A DNA stretch of 64,000 nucleotides from Comamonas sp. BIGb0152 (GTDB lineage Bacteria > Pseudomonadota > Gammaproteobacteria > Burkholderiales > Burkholderiaceae_C), in the NCBI RefSeq assembly GCF_024809975.1, contig NZ_JANUDY010000002.1, positions 496,001-560,000 on the forward strand, in the 5' to 3' direction. Below the pieces are notes generated by a model. The model did not search any database, was not told the DNA's origin, and was given only the letters and a program-made list of their open reading frames with translations. Positions 36,500 through 45,525 of the stretch are shown piece by piece. Both the position numbers and the translations under genes were made by a program. Every line of letters starts with the position of its first letter. Position 1 is the stretch's first letter.

Positions 36500-37351
36500 T
36501 CAGGCTTGCGCCCGACATCGGGATGTCTCGAAGAAAACTGCCAGTTGTTCCAGCACCGCCCCGGCACAGGGACAGGGATCGGGAGCCCGAGGCTCCAGCA
36601 ACGCATCGGGCCACTGTTGCGCGACCTTGAATACATGCTGCTGCACCAGATGGCCCGCTGCTTGCAGGCGGCTGGCATAGGCCAGTGCCTCGTCATGCAT
36701 CGGGTCTTCATCGCCCACCATGATGAGCGTTGCCGGCAGCCCAGCCAGGCGCTGTGCCATCGCAGGCACGGCGTAGGGATGGATGCCGTCATAGGTGCAG
36801 CCCAGGAACTTGTTCCAACCTTCGGCCCATTTGCATTCCGTTGCATCGCCATTGGCAGCGCGAAGCGATGCCGTGCCGGCGCAGGGATTGAGCATGGGTG
36901 AGAGCAGGATCTGCCCTGCCAGCGGCGGATGGCGTTGATCACGCGCCATCAAGCACACGCCGGCAGCCAGGTTGGCGCCCGCCTCCTCACCAGCCACATA
37001 CATCGGTGCACCTTTGCCGGCAAGGCGAGTGCGATGTTTGTAGCTCCACTGGAGCATTTCATATCCGATCTCCAATGGACGCGGAAATGGATGCTCAGGC
37101 GAGAGCGGGTAAGCCACCGACACCACACGGGCACCTGCTGAGGCCAGCAGACCCGCCACGGTGCAGCCACTGTCAAGGTCACCTTCGGTAAAAGCGCCGC
37201 CATGAAAATGCAGCACCAAGGGCGAAGGCTCGCCCAACTTGCCTTTGCTACCGTACAAGCGCACAGCCACCGACTCGCCCGATGCCGTCGGAGCGACGGT
37301 GTCGATAAAGTCAGCAGACGGTGAACTGGTTTTTACGGTGGTGTCAGACAT
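36500..37351 (-). CDS. llpE: Alpha/beta-hydrolase-like protein, LlpE-like, catalytic residues lost
   Basis: A 283-residue member of the hormone-sensitive-lipase-like group. The oxyanion-hole motif HFHGGAF and the segment 'YPLSPEHPFPRPLEIGYEMLQW' are present. The nucleophile elbow, normally GDSAGG, reads GEEAGA, and the expected C-terminal HGF reads QWP, so the serine and histidine of the triad are missing; the acid region (DPMHDE) remains. In Burkholderia a lipase-like gene, llpE, sits at this place between the LysR gene and the efflux genes. I infer the same locus and a non-catalytic role. It lies 218 bases before the MFP gene. Confidence 0.85.
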   Translation of the reverse strand: MSDTTVKTSSPSADFIDTVAPTASGESVAVRLYGSKGKLGEPSPLVLHFHGGAFTEGDLDSGCTVAGLLASAGARVVSVAYPLSPEHPFPRPLEIGYEMLQWSYKHRTRLAGKGAPMYVAGEEAGANLAAGVCLMARDQRHPPLAGQILLSPMLNPCAGTASLRAANGDATECKWAEGWNKFLGCTYDGIHPYAVPAMAQRLAGLPATLIMVGDEDPMHDEALAYASRLQAAGHLVQQHVFKVAQQWPDALLEPRAPDPCPCAGAVLEQLAVFFETSRCRAQA

Positions 37352-37521
37352 AAGCTAGCCCGGTAGTAGAGGCATGAGTAAATGTAGTTGCGTTGCTGCA
37401 ACCGATCAATCCGCAAATTATGGACGCGTTGTTTCCAAAAAAGGAACAATCGCCGGATCTTTGGCATGTGAGAATCCACCTACTTTGGCGCGCGCGTGCG
37501 CGACAGTGCAAGGAGAGGCAG
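37352..37521. promoter_or_regulatory. Divergent control region of llpE-efflux operon and lysR
   Basis: A 170-base region where the LysR protein should bind. Two inverted repeats of LysR-box size are visible: GTTGC (37387-37391) / GCAAC (37398-37402), and TTCC (37433-37436) / GGAA (37443-37446) with an all-A spacer. Which, if either, is the operator cannot be told from sequence alone. Confidence 0.4.
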
Positions 37522-38436
37522 ATGGATCAGATACAGGCAATGCGGGTGTTCGCTCGGGTCGTGGAGTCGGGCACATTCACGCTCGCGGCCACATCGCTGC
37601 AGATGCCCAAGGCCAGTGTGACCAAGCATGTGCAGGCGCTGGAAGACCGGCTGCGGGTCAAACTGCTCAACCGCACGACGCGGCGGGTGACCGTGACCAC
37701 CGACGGCGCCGCCTACTACGACCGCGCCGTGCGGCTGCTGACCGATTTTGATGAACTCGAAGCCAGCATGAGCCAAGCGCGGGCCGCGCCACGCGGGCGC
37801 CTGCGCGTTGATGTCGGCACCTCCATCGCCCGGCTTCTGGTCATTCCCCAACTGGCATCCTTCCAGGCGCGCTTCCCCGATATCCAGATCGACCTGGGCG
37901 TGACCGACCGCACCGTGGACCTGATTGCCGACAATGTGGACTGCGTGGTGCGCGGCGGTGAGCTGCGCGACCAGTCGCTGGTGGCGCGCCGTGTGGGTAA
38001 CGTGGAATTTTTGACAGTGGCCTCGCCCGCTTATTTGCAGCGCCAAGGCACGCCTCAGCACCCACGCGATCTGGAAAACGGCCACAACAGTGTGATTTAC
38101 TTCTCGCCCGTAACCCAGCGCCGCTACCCGCTGGAGTTCCAGCACAACGGCGAGAGCATCGAGATTGCGAACCCCTCGACTTTGGCCGTCAACGAGGCCA
38201 ATGCCTATACCACTAGCTTGCTTAGCGGCCAAGGTGTGGGCCAGATCACCAGCTACCAGGCGCGCGATTACCTGAAAAGCGGCGAGCTGATGCAGGTATT
38301 GCCGGAGTGGACCCAGCCCTTGCTGCCGGTCTATGTGGTCTACCCGCCCAACTCGCACCTGAGCGCCAAGGTGCGGGCCTTTGTCGACTGGGTGGTGGAG
38401 ATTTTTGCGGCCGATCCCTTGCTGCAGTGCAAATAG
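37522..38436 (+). CDS. LysR-type regulator of the efflux operon (BpeT/CeoR-like)
   Basis: A 304-residue LysR regulator. The N-terminal winged helix-turn-helix reads 'MDQIQAMRVFARVVESGTFTLAATSLQMPKASVTKHVQALE', and a periplasmic-binding-like effector domain follows ('DIQIDLGVTDRTVDLIADNVDCVVRGG', 'EANAYTTSLLSGQGVGQIT'). ATG 37522 has a strong AAGGAGAGG site; the longer open frame upstream is rejected. It is divergent from the llpE-efflux genes, the position of CeoR/BpeT in Burkholderia, so it probably activates that operon. It converges with the CbiX-like gene, 13 bases away. Confidence 0.9.
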   Translation: MDQIQAMRVFARVVESGTFTLAATSLQMPKASVTKHVQALEDRLRVKLLNRTTRRVTVTTDGAAYYDRAVRLLTDFDELEASMSQARAAPRGRLRVDVGTSIARLLVIPQLASFQARFPDIQIDLGVTDRTVDLIADNVDCVVRGGELRDQSLVARRVGNVEFLTVASPAYLQRQGTPQHPRDLENGHNSVIYFSPVTQRRYPLEFQHNGESIEIANPSTLAVNEANAYTTSLLSGQGVGQITSYQARDYLKSGELMQVLPEWTQPLLPVYVVYPPNSHLSAKVRAFVDWVVEIFAADPLLQCK

Positions 38437-38449
38437 CGCCCCGCCGCCC

Positions 38450-39229
38450 TCAATCCGAAGCCGCTGGCGGCGGATGCACCCGGTGCGCGGCGCAGGCCTC
38501 GCCCCCTTCGATGTGGCTTTTGAGCACCGGCACCAGGCTGTCTGCATCCAGCATGCCGTACCAGACGCCTTCGGGGTAGATGATCATCAGCGGCCCCTGG
38601 TTGCAGGGGTACTGGCAGCTGGTCTGCAGCAGCATCAGCTGCTGCTTGAGTGGCGGACTGGCTTGCACCGCCTGGCTCAGCCGGGGCCACAGCGCCGCGG
38701 CCCCCTTGGCCACGCAGCGCGGGCCCATGCACCACAGCACATGGCGCTGGTGCGCGGGCACGCTGCTCCAGGCGACCGGGTCGGTCTGCCAGCCCTCTTC
38801 ACCCTCCTCGGCTGCCACATCGGGCAGCGTCGCCGCCTGCGCCAGGTTCTTGAGCAACGCAGGCACAAGGCCATCGAGCTGCAGCAGCGGCTGCGCAAAC
38901 ACCAGCTTGGGGCGGGCATGGTCGGCCTGCTCGGACAACCAGCGCATCGCCACTTTCTGCAGCCAGCGCCGCAAAGCCGGCTCATCAGGGACCATGACCG
39001 GCTGGATGACAAGGGTCCTCTGTGCCAGATCGGCAGCGGGGAGCGCGGCACAAAGGCGGTCCAGCGCCTCGGGCAAGGCTGGTTGGTTACGGTCCGCAAA
39101 CGCCAGTTGCATGGGCATGCCCGGGTCTGCCTGCTGGCAGGCCTGCAGCAAAGACTGCAACTCGTTTTTGGCGGCCGACCCCAGGCCGCCCCGGCCTAGC
39201 AGCAATAAGGCGTCAGGTTTTTCAAGCAT
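38450..39229 (-). CDS. CbiX-like domain fused to a 2Fe-2S ferredoxin-like domain
   Basis: A 259-residue fusion. Residues 1-130 resemble CbiX-type cobalt/sirohydrochlorin chelatases ('LLLLGRGGLGSAAKNELQSLL', 'AFADRNQPALPEALDRL', 'VFAQPLL'). Residues 160-245 form a thioredoxin-fold 2Fe-2S domain with four cysteines (CMGPRC, then SCQYPC) and 'QGPLMIIYPEGVWYG'. The chelatase GHGS histidine is Arg here (GRGG), and the second metal-ligand histidine region reads PDEPALRRW, so metal chelation is doubtful. As the last gene of the riboswitch-controlled operon it probably serves cobalt or corrinoid handling. It overlaps the ATPase gene by 8 bases. Confidence 0.8.
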   Translation of the reverse strand: MLEKPDALLLLGRGGLGSAAKNELQSLLQACQQADPGMPMQLAFADRNQPALPEALDRLCAALPAADLAQRTLVIQPVMVPDEPALRRWLQKVAMRWLSEQADHARPKLVFAQPLLQLDGLVPALLKNLAQAATLPDVAAEEGEEGWQTDPVAWSSVPAHQRHVLWCMGPRCVAKGAAALWPRLSQAVQASPPLKQQLMLLQTSCQYPCNQGPLMIIYPEGVWYGMLDADSLVPVLKSHIEGGEACAAHRVHPPPAASD

Positions 39230-40010
39230 GGGGCTTGTCCATCCAGTAGCTGACCCGGGGCTTGTCCAGGCGCGGGTGGCGGTCCACCAGTGACTCCACC
39301 TGGAACACCTGCGCGATGGTCTGGGGCCTCAGCACCTGCGCGGGTGTGCCTTCTGCCTCGATCGCGCCAGCTTGCATCACATAGATGCGGTCGCAGAACT
39401 GCGCGGCCAGGTTCAGATCATGGACCACGATCAGCACGGTGCAACCCGAGGCGCGCACCAGGCCGAGCAGCTCCAGCTGGAACTGGATGTCCAGGTGGTT
39501 GGTGGGCTCGTCCAGAAACAAGAGCTGGGGTTGCTGGGCCAGCGCACGGGCCAGCAGCACGCGTTGGCGCTCGCCGCCCGAGAGGGATGACAGGGGATGG
39601 TCTGCCAGCTGGCTGGCCCGCACCTGTGCCAGGCAGGCGCTGACGACGGCCTTGTCCTCGGCGCTGTCGCGCGCCCAGCGCGACTGGTGCGGGTAGCGGC
39701 CCATCATCACCAGCTCCTGCACCGTGCAGTCAAAACCCAGGCCCGTATCCTGGCCCAGCACCGCAGCCTGCTGGGCAAACTGCCGGGCGCTCATCTGCCA
39801 GATATCGCGGCCTTGCAGCGCAACGCTGCCACCGGTCTCAGGCTGCAATACACGGTAAAGCATGCGCATCAAGGTAGATTTTCCGCAGCCGTTGGGCCCC
39901 ACCAGGCCAACGCATTCGCCCCGCTGCACATGGAGGCTGGCCTGGCGCACGATCTGCACCGCATCGCTGCCGTGGCCGGCCTGCCAGGAAAGATGGCTTG
40001 CAGTCAGCAT
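39222..40010 (-). CDS. ABC transporter ATPase, BtuD/FecE type
   Basis: The ATP-binding subunit of a metal-chelate/corrinoid importer, 262 residues from ATG 40010. The Walker A (GPNGCGKST), signature (LSGGERQRV), Walker B with D-loop (LLFLDEPTNHLD) and switch histidine (VVHDLN) are all intact. The ATG overlaps the permease stop by one base (TGATG), which rules out the longer upstream frame. Substrate assignment to corrinoids rests on the cobalamin riboswitch at the head of the operon. Confidence 0.93.
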   Translation of the reverse strand: MLTASHLSWQAGHGSDAVQIVRQASLHVQRGECVGLVGPNGCGKSTLMRMLYRVLQPETGGSVALQGRDIWQMSARQFAQQAAVLGQDTGLGFDCTVQELVMMGRYPHQSRWARDSAEDKAVVSACLAQVRASQLADHPLSSLSGGERQRVLLARALAQQPQLLFLDEPTNHLDIQFQLELLGLVRASGCTVLIVVHDLNLAAQFCDRIYVMQAGAIEAEGTPAQVLRPQTIAQVFQVESLVDRHPRLDKPRVSYWMDKPHA

Positions 40011-41116
40011 CAAACACTGCCTCCCGGCATCGCGCTGGTGCGGCGCCACAGCATCCAGATAAAAAACGGCCCGCCGATCAGCGCGGTGATAACGCCGACT
40101 GGCAGCTCACTGGGGGCAAACCAGGTGCGCGCGGCCAGATCGACCAGCACCAGAAAGCTGGCACCCATCAAGGCGCTGACCGGCAGCACCCGGCGGTGGT
40201 CGCTGCCCACCAGCATGCGCGTGATGTGGGGGATGACCAGGCCGACAAAGCCGATGGCGCCGCTGACGGCGACCATGGTGCCGGTTAGCAGCGATACCAC
40301 GACAAACAACTGCAGGCGCAGGCTGGCGGTGTTGAGGCCCAGGGTGGCGGCGCCCTCGTCACCAATCAGCAAGGCATTGAGCTGCCGGGCGCACAGCAAC
40401 AGCCACACTAAGCCCAGGCCCAGCACCACAGCGGGCAGGCCCAGGGCGCTCCACTGGGTGGCGGCCAGGCTGCCCAAGGTCCATGTCAGCAAGGCATTGG
40501 CCAGCTCGCGCTGGCCGGCCGTCAACGTGATCAGGCTGGTGACGCCCATCAGCATGTAGCCAATCGCCACACCGCTCAGGATCAGCCGGGTGGCATGCAG
40601 GCGGCCTTGCTGCTGGGCCAGCGCATAGACCAGGGCCGTGGCCAGCAGTGCGCCAATAAAGGCGCCGGCCGTGATCGCATAGATGCCCGCCGCGGCGAAG
40701 CTGCCATAGGCCAGCACCGACACGGCCCCCACCGATGCGCCCGAGGACACCCCGAGCATGTAGGGGTCTGCCAGCGGGTTGCGCACCATCGCCTGCATCA
40801 CCACGCCGACGACGGCCAGGCCGGCACCGACGAGCGCTGCGAGCAGCACCCGGGGCATGCGTACCATCCAGACAATCTGGTAATGCTGCTGGCTGATGCC
40901 GCCCTGCCCTGCATCCGGCTGCCACCCGCCGCCCAGCAACTGCTGGCTGACGACCGACCACACGGTGGAGGCATGCAGCGATGCCGAGCCCCAGGTGATG
41001 GCGGCCAGGCCGCTGGCCAGCAGCAGGGCAAAAAGCAACAGCAGGCACAGTGCCAAGGACCAGGGCGTGCGCCGCTGGCGGGCATGCAGGCCGTCACAGC
41101 CGGGTGCATGGCTCAC
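40010..41116 (-). CDS. ABC transporter permease, BtuC/FecCD family
   Basis: A 368-residue inner-membrane permease with about ten hydrophobic segments. FecCD/BtuC markers are 'RMPRVLLAALVGAGLAVVGVVMQAMVRNPLADPYMLGVSSGASVGAV', 'TWTLGSLA' and 'GAIGFVGLVIPHITRMLVGSDHRRVLPVSALMGASFLVLVDLAAR', ending in 'PVGVITALIGGPFFIWML'. The start overlaps the binding-protein stop (ATGA). It works with the ATPase at 39222-40010 and the lipoprotein at 41113-42234. Confidence 0.95.
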   Translation of the reverse strand: MSHAPGCDGLHARQRRTPWSLALCLLLLFALLLASGLAAITWGSASLHASTVWSVVSQQLLGGGWQPDAGQGGISQQHYQIVWMVRMPRVLLAALVGAGLAVVGVVMQAMVRNPLADPYMLGVSSGASVGAVSVLAYGSFAAAGIYAITAGAFIGALLATALVYALAQQQGRLHATRLILSGVAIGYMLMGVTSLITLTAGQRELANALLTWTLGSLAATQWSALGLPAVVLGLGLVWLLLCARQLNALLIGDEGAATLGLNTASLRLQLFVVVSLLTGTMVAVSGAIGFVGLVIPHITRMLVGSDHRRVLPVSALMGASFLVLVDLAARTWFAPSELPVGVITALIGGPFFIWMLWRRTSAMPGGSV

Positions 41117-42234
41117 TGTTTAGACTCCGCCGCGGGCAACCAGGGCACCGGGTCCACGGTGATGCCCCGCTCAGGGTGCAAGGCGGCAGCCAGGCGCTGC
41201 GCCACATGCACATTGCGCGGCCCGGGCGTGGCCTCGGCATAGCTGATGACGAAAAAGCGCTGGTCGCGGATCGCAGACACCCCTGCCAGCTCGGGCTTGG
41301 CGCGCAGAAAATCGATCTTGCCCTGCGCACTGGGCCGGCCATAGTCGATGATGATGATCCACTCGGGGTCGCGGGTGATGACATCTTCCCAGTTGCCCTT
41401 GGGCCAGTTGCTGGGGATATCGGCAAAGATATTGCTGCCACCTGCGGCATCGAGCATGGCCTGGGGCATGCCAAAGCCGCCGACGGTGGTGGGAATCTTC
41501 TCGCCACTGTCAAACACAAACACGCGGGGCTTTTGGGTATTGCCCTGCATCTGCACGGCCAGTTGGTCGATGGAGGCCTGCAATTTTTCAATCTGCCCTT
41601 GCGCCTGGGGCGCGATATCGAAGATAAGCGCCACATTGCGCAGATCCGCCAAGGTATCACCGAGCGCAACACGCGCGCGCTTCTGGATACGGATGCAGGA
41701 CTCCGACAGCACATAAGAGCCTATGCCATGGCTGGCCAGCAGCTCGGGTGTGACCCCGCCGGGGCGGAACCCATAGCTCCAGCCGCCAAACACAAAGTCG
41801 GCGCGCACCTCCAGCAGCGCTTCGAGGTTCATGTCCTGCGACGACAGCTTGGGCACCTGTGCGAACTGGTCCTTCAGCTCCGGGCTGATTTCCTTTTGCG
41901 AAGGAATCCCCGAGTAGCCCACCAGCTTGGGCCCCAGGCCCAAAAACAGGAACATTTCGGTGATGTTCACATCGTGCGTGACAGCACGCTGCGGCACCCG
42001 GTCATAGCGCTGGGGCTGGCCGCAGACATCGATCTGCAGCGGCGTGGCCCGCAGGCCTGCTGATGGGGATGGGCCGGAGGCTGCAGCCCCAGCGGTGGCC
42101 ATGGGCAAGGCCGCCGCCTGGGTCGGGCGGCTGAGAGGCTGCTGGCCTGCCGGCTGGTCACAGCCGGCAAGCACCAAGGCGGCGGCTGCTGCCGCCAGAG
42201 CGCGCAGGGTTTGCCGGGTAGCGCTTGCTGTCAT
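41113..42234 (-). CDS. ABC transporter substrate-binding lipoprotein, BtuF/FecB type
   Basis: A 373-residue periplasmic binding protein anchored by lipid (lipobox LAGC, Cys 25), followed by a P/A-rich linker to about residue 60. The binding-protein fold shows 'RYDRVPQRAVTHDVNITEMFLFLGLGPKLVGYSG', 'NLEALLEVRADFVFGGWSYGF' and 'PEWIIIIDYG'. The class includes siderophore and corrinoid binders. Here the riboswitch favours corrinoid or cobalt-related cargo (inference). It lies 13 bases after the TonB-dependent receptor gene. Confidence 0.9.
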   Translation of the reverse strand: MTASATRQTLRALAAAAAALVLAGCDQPAGQQPLSRPTQAAALPMATAGAAASGPSPSAGLRATPLQIDVCGQPQRYDRVPQRAVTHDVNITEMFLFLGLGPKLVGYSGIPSQKEISPELKDQFAQVPKLSSQDMNLEALLEVRADFVFGGWSYGFRPGGVTPELLASHGIGSYVLSESCIRIQKRARVALGDTLADLRNVALIFDIAPQAQGQIEKLQASIDQLAVQMQGNTQKPRVFVFDSGEKIPTTVGGFGMPQAMLDAAGGSNIFADIPSNWPKGNWEDVITRDPEWIIIIDYGRPSAQGKIDFLRAKPELAGVSAIRDQRFFVISYAEATPGPRNVHVAQRLAAALHPERGITVDPVPWLPAAESKQ

Positions 42235-42247
42235 GTGGGTACCTTGC

Positions 42248-44389
42248 TCAGAAACGCAGATGCGCCATCAGCTCAAAGCTGCGGCCGTTGCCCAGCAGCC
42301 ACTGCGTGCCGCCATAGGACGATGCAGCATAGCGCTTGTTCGCCAGGTTGCGGCCCACCAGGTTCAAGGTGGTGCTGCGGTTCAGGTTCCAGCCCAGGAC
42401 TGCATCGGCCACCGTGTAGGCGGGCAGCTGCGAGGTATTGGCATTGCTGGTGTAGCGGCTGGCCACATGGCGCAGGCCCAGCGATGCACGCCAATCCCCG
42501 GTTTGGTAATGCGCCCAGGCATTGGCGGTATAGCGGGGCACATTGGCCGGCTGGTTGCCCGCGCGGTCAATGGCGGCGGCGCCTTCCAGCAGTTCATCAA
42601 ACTGCGCATCGACATAGGCCAGATTGCCCTCGAAGCGCCAGGCCTTGGTGGCCCGCCAGCTGCCGGCCAGCTCGATGCCCTTGGACGACTGCTTGCCGCC
42701 TTGGATGGACACCGATGGCCGGTCCGGGTCGCGGGTGATGATGTCCTTTTTGCGGATATCGAAGACCGCCACCGTCCACTCGCCCTGGTCATTGGGCAGC
42801 TGCTGCTTGATGCCCACCTCCACCTGGCGGCCCTTGCTCAGGCTAAAGCCGGTCTGCGACTGGGTCAGCGACAGCAGGCTGTTGACGGGGTCATGGCCGG
42901 TGCTGACCTGGGCATAGATGCTGGTGTTCTGGTCCAGCTTGTGCGTGAGACCCAGGCGCCAGGAGGTGCCGCCCAGGGTCTTGTCAAAACGTGCCTGGCT
43001 GAGCAAATCCATGCGGTCAAAGTCATAGAGGTCGCGGCGCAGGCCGGCCATCAGCAGCCACTGCTCGTCCAGCTTCCAGGCGTCTTCCAGGTAGAAGGCG
43101 TTCTGGCGGATGCGCGAGGTCATGCGCGGTTTGTAGGGGTCGGGGCTGTTCCAGTAGCCATTGCTTCCACCCACGAGCGGCACATCGGATTCGCCGGTAT
43201 AGGGTGAGCTGTTCAGCGCGGTGAACTTGGCCTGGGATACATCCCAGCCCATCGCAATCTCATGCTGGCCGGGCTTGAACACGGCGCCCAGGCGGTTGCC
43301 GCTTTGTTCCAGGTCGTGGCCAATTTCCAAGTAGTCGTAGCGGTGCACCAGGCCGGCGCTGGCGTTGTAGTCATAGCCCTCGATGTTCTTCCAGTGGCGG
43401 TCGGCCTTCATGTGGTAGGTCTCGTTGCGCAGCACCAGCGCGTCGCTCACATTCCATTCGGCCTTCAATTTGTAGCGCTGGTCCTTGTAGTGGATATCGC
43501 TGTCGAGAAAGTTGAAATTGCGGTCGCGCAGCGCTGCCACCGGCTTGCCGTCGACCACCGGGGTACCAAAGTAGCGCTCCGGCCTTTGGTCGCTGATGTC
43601 GGCCGTCAGGTCCAGGCGCAGGTCGCTGCTGGCCTGCCAGCGGATGGCGCTCATGATCTTCTTGCTGTCGCTGTTGCCCAATTGGCGCTCACCATCGGTA
43701 CGCTCGCCGTAGACATCCAGGCGGTAGCTCAGGCTGTCGCTCAGCGCGCCGGTGGTGCCCAGCCCGGCGCGGGCCGTGCCGTGGGAACCTGCGCCAAACA
43801 TCACTTCGGACGATGCCGTACGGCTGGGCTCCTTGCGCACCGCGTTCACGGTCGCACCCATGGTGCCGCTGCCATACATCAGCGAAGCGGGCCCGCGCAG
43901 CACATCAAAGCGCTCGTAACCCCAGCTGGAGTTGGGATAGGCCACGGTGCCCGCAGCCACACCCAGGCTCAGCCCGTCCTCGGCTACGCCCACCGAGTTC
44001 ACCCCGGTAAAGCCCCGGCTGGAGAACGACAACCCCCCGTTACCGGGCGTGCTGTTGACGCTCAGGCCTACGCTGCGGCCCACGGCATCCACCACCTCGT
44101 AGTCGGCACGCTCCTGGATCTGCTGGGCCGAGACCGAGCTGACGCTGGCGGGCAGGTCTTGCAGCGGCACCGCGAGTTTGCTGGCCGAGGTGGAAGGGAG
44201 TTGGAGCGCATTGGGCTCGGCGCTTTTATCGGTCACCACCACCTCGGGCAGCGAGGCTTCTTGCGCATGGGCCACGGACAGGCCCAGCGCCGGGAGGCAC
44301 AAAACACAGGAGCCGCCCATTAGGCGTAGGGAGGAGGAAAGCCGTGTGGCTGCCAGGAGCCGGTTTTTTGGATAAGGAACTGCAGTCAT
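42248..44389 (-). CDS. TonB-dependent outer-membrane receptor under a cobalamin riboswitch
   Basis: A 713-residue receptor from ATG 44389, with a signal peptide ending in AHA. The TonB box region is around 'PEVVVTDK'. The plug domain has 'LPASVSSVSAQQIQERADYEVVDAVG' and 'FSSRGF', with 'YERFDVLRGPASLMYGSGTMGATVN'. The 22-strand barrel ends in the aromatic 'SFELMAHLRF'. The plug style is that of siderophore receptors rather than short BtuB, yet the leader is a B12 riboswitch and a B12-type ABC importer follows. It probably imports corrinoids or a cobalt chelate. The longer frame upstream starts inside the leader and is rejected. Confidence 0.92.
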   Translation of the reverse strand: MTAVPYPKNRLLAATRLSSSLRLMGGSCVLCLPALGLSVAHAQEASLPEVVVTDKSAEPNALQLPSTSASKLAVPLQDLPASVSSVSAQQIQERADYEVVDAVGRSVGLSVNSTPGNGGLSFSSRGFTGVNSVGVAEDGLSLGVAAGTVAYPNSSWGYERFDVLRGPASLMYGSGTMGATVNAVRKEPSRTASSEVMFGAGSHGTARAGLGTTGALSDSLSYRLDVYGERTDGERQLGNSDSKKIMSAIRWQASSDLRLDLTADISDQRPERYFGTPVVDGKPVAALRDRNFNFLDSDIHYKDQRYKLKAEWNVSDALVLRNETYHMKADRHWKNIEGYDYNASAGLVHRYDYLEIGHDLEQSGNRLGAVFKPGQHEIAMGWDVSQAKFTALNSSPYTGESDVPLVGGSNGYWNSPDPYKPRMTSRIRQNAFYLEDAWKLDEQWLLMAGLRRDLYDFDRMDLLSQARFDKTLGGTSWRLGLTHKLDQNTSIYAQVSTGHDPVNSLLSLTQSQTGFSLSKGRQVEVGIKQQLPNDQGEWTVAVFDIRKKDIITRDPDRPSVSIQGGKQSSKGIELAGSWRATKAWRFEGNLAYVDAQFDELLEGAAAIDRAGNQPANVPRYTANAWAHYQTGDWRASLGLRHVASRYTSNANTSQLPAYTVADAVLGWNLNRSTTLNLVGRNLANKRYAASSYGGTQWLLGNGRSFELMAHLRF

Positions 44390-44536
44390 TTCAACAAAAG
44401 GCGCTAACTGCCTGATGCGAGGGCTGCACTGCACGCAAGGGGTCCCAGGGAGGGGTCCGCGCGAAGAACCGCCGTCCACACCCCGCAGACAGTTGAGAGA
44501 GCACGCGCTGGGCAAACCCAGGGCGCACTGCGACTA

Positions 44537-44790
44537 GGAACAGGCCGGTCTCCGGGCTCACAGGCGGTACAGCGCAGACGCGCTGACCAAGTACCCGGTC
44601 TTCCCAGGGTGCGGGCGTCTTGTTGCCTGGCAGGCGTGGACGCACTCTCAACCCCAGTGACTGGACCCGCGTGGGAGCGGGCCGCATCGGCTACTTTTCC
44701 TGTCTACCGTTGCGGGGGCAGCCAAGGCTTGGGGGAGCGTACTCCCGACCTTGTTCCCGTTTCACTCGCGCTAAGCAAGCACCTGTAGAT
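44537..44790 (-). promoter_or_regulatory. Cobalamin riboswitch
   Basis: Read on the minus strand, the hallmarks come in order: GGTGC (at 44783), then GTGAAACGGGAA, then GCCCCCGCAACGGT, then CAGTCACTGG, and finally the B12 box GAGCCCGGAGACCGGCCTG (44559-44541). When cobalamin is bound, the RNA should switch off the downstream receptor-ABC-CbiX operon. About 147 bases separate the box from the receptor ATG, and no obvious intrinsic terminator lies there, so control of translation start is more likely (inference). Confidence 0.93.
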
Positions 44791-45525
44791 AGGCTTTTTT
44801 CAAAGCGCAGCCAGTGTAACAGCAGCCAGCCCGGGCCTAGTGCCCCCTCTGGAAACTCTCTATCTCGGTCTGAACGCCAGCGTGGGCGCATCTTTAAAAG
44901 ACGCCTTGCAGCGCTGCAGGATCCGCGTCCATCTCATTGGGCAAGGGTTTTGCAGCGGATCCCTGGTACCGCCCAGCCATCCAAAGGTTTGTGATTGTGA
45001 GAAGGCGCGAAGCCGCAGGTCGTAAATAAATGCGATGACCGCTCCACTCATCACCATGGGCCTCTGCTATTTCTAAATTTGATGTGGGAGACGGTTTCAC
45101 TGAATTTATAAAAATAGCCGATGACTATAATTATTTTAATATTAACAAATTATAACTAATACCATCTTGGAAACTGTTAGATTCCTCACTGGCATCCATC
45201 TCCACCCTTCACCCTTCACTTCGCGAGACACAACAGGACAGGTGCAATTTCGTCGCTGGCACTTCCCCAGACAGCGATGAGCAGCATCGGCTGATCTGAC
45301 GGTCTACCCACACCAAGAGAACCGCTTGTTTACTGACCTACATCGCTTGCTGCATCACCTGCAGCCTGCCCCCTATATCAGACCCTTAATGCTTCTACCT
45401 GCGATGAGCTTTTAGCCCTGCATCCTGACCCACGGCTATGGTGAACAGCAGTTCACAAACGGCCCGTGTGCGATTGATCCCATTATCTGGTAGTCCGGAA
45501 AAGATATCTATAAAAGATTGGAATC
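44791..45525. other. 735-base stretch without a recognisable gene
   Basis: It includes the promoter for the riboswitch operon at its left end and that of the acyltransferase at its right. Small ORFs (60-68 codons) near 44840-45100 have no start signals or family marks. Bases 45080-45165 are very AT-rich. From about 45310 to 45490 the plus strand has a short protein-like frame ('LFTDLHRLLHHLQPAPYIRPL') that ends in stops; it could be a gene remnant, but nothing is recognised. Confidence 0.35.
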
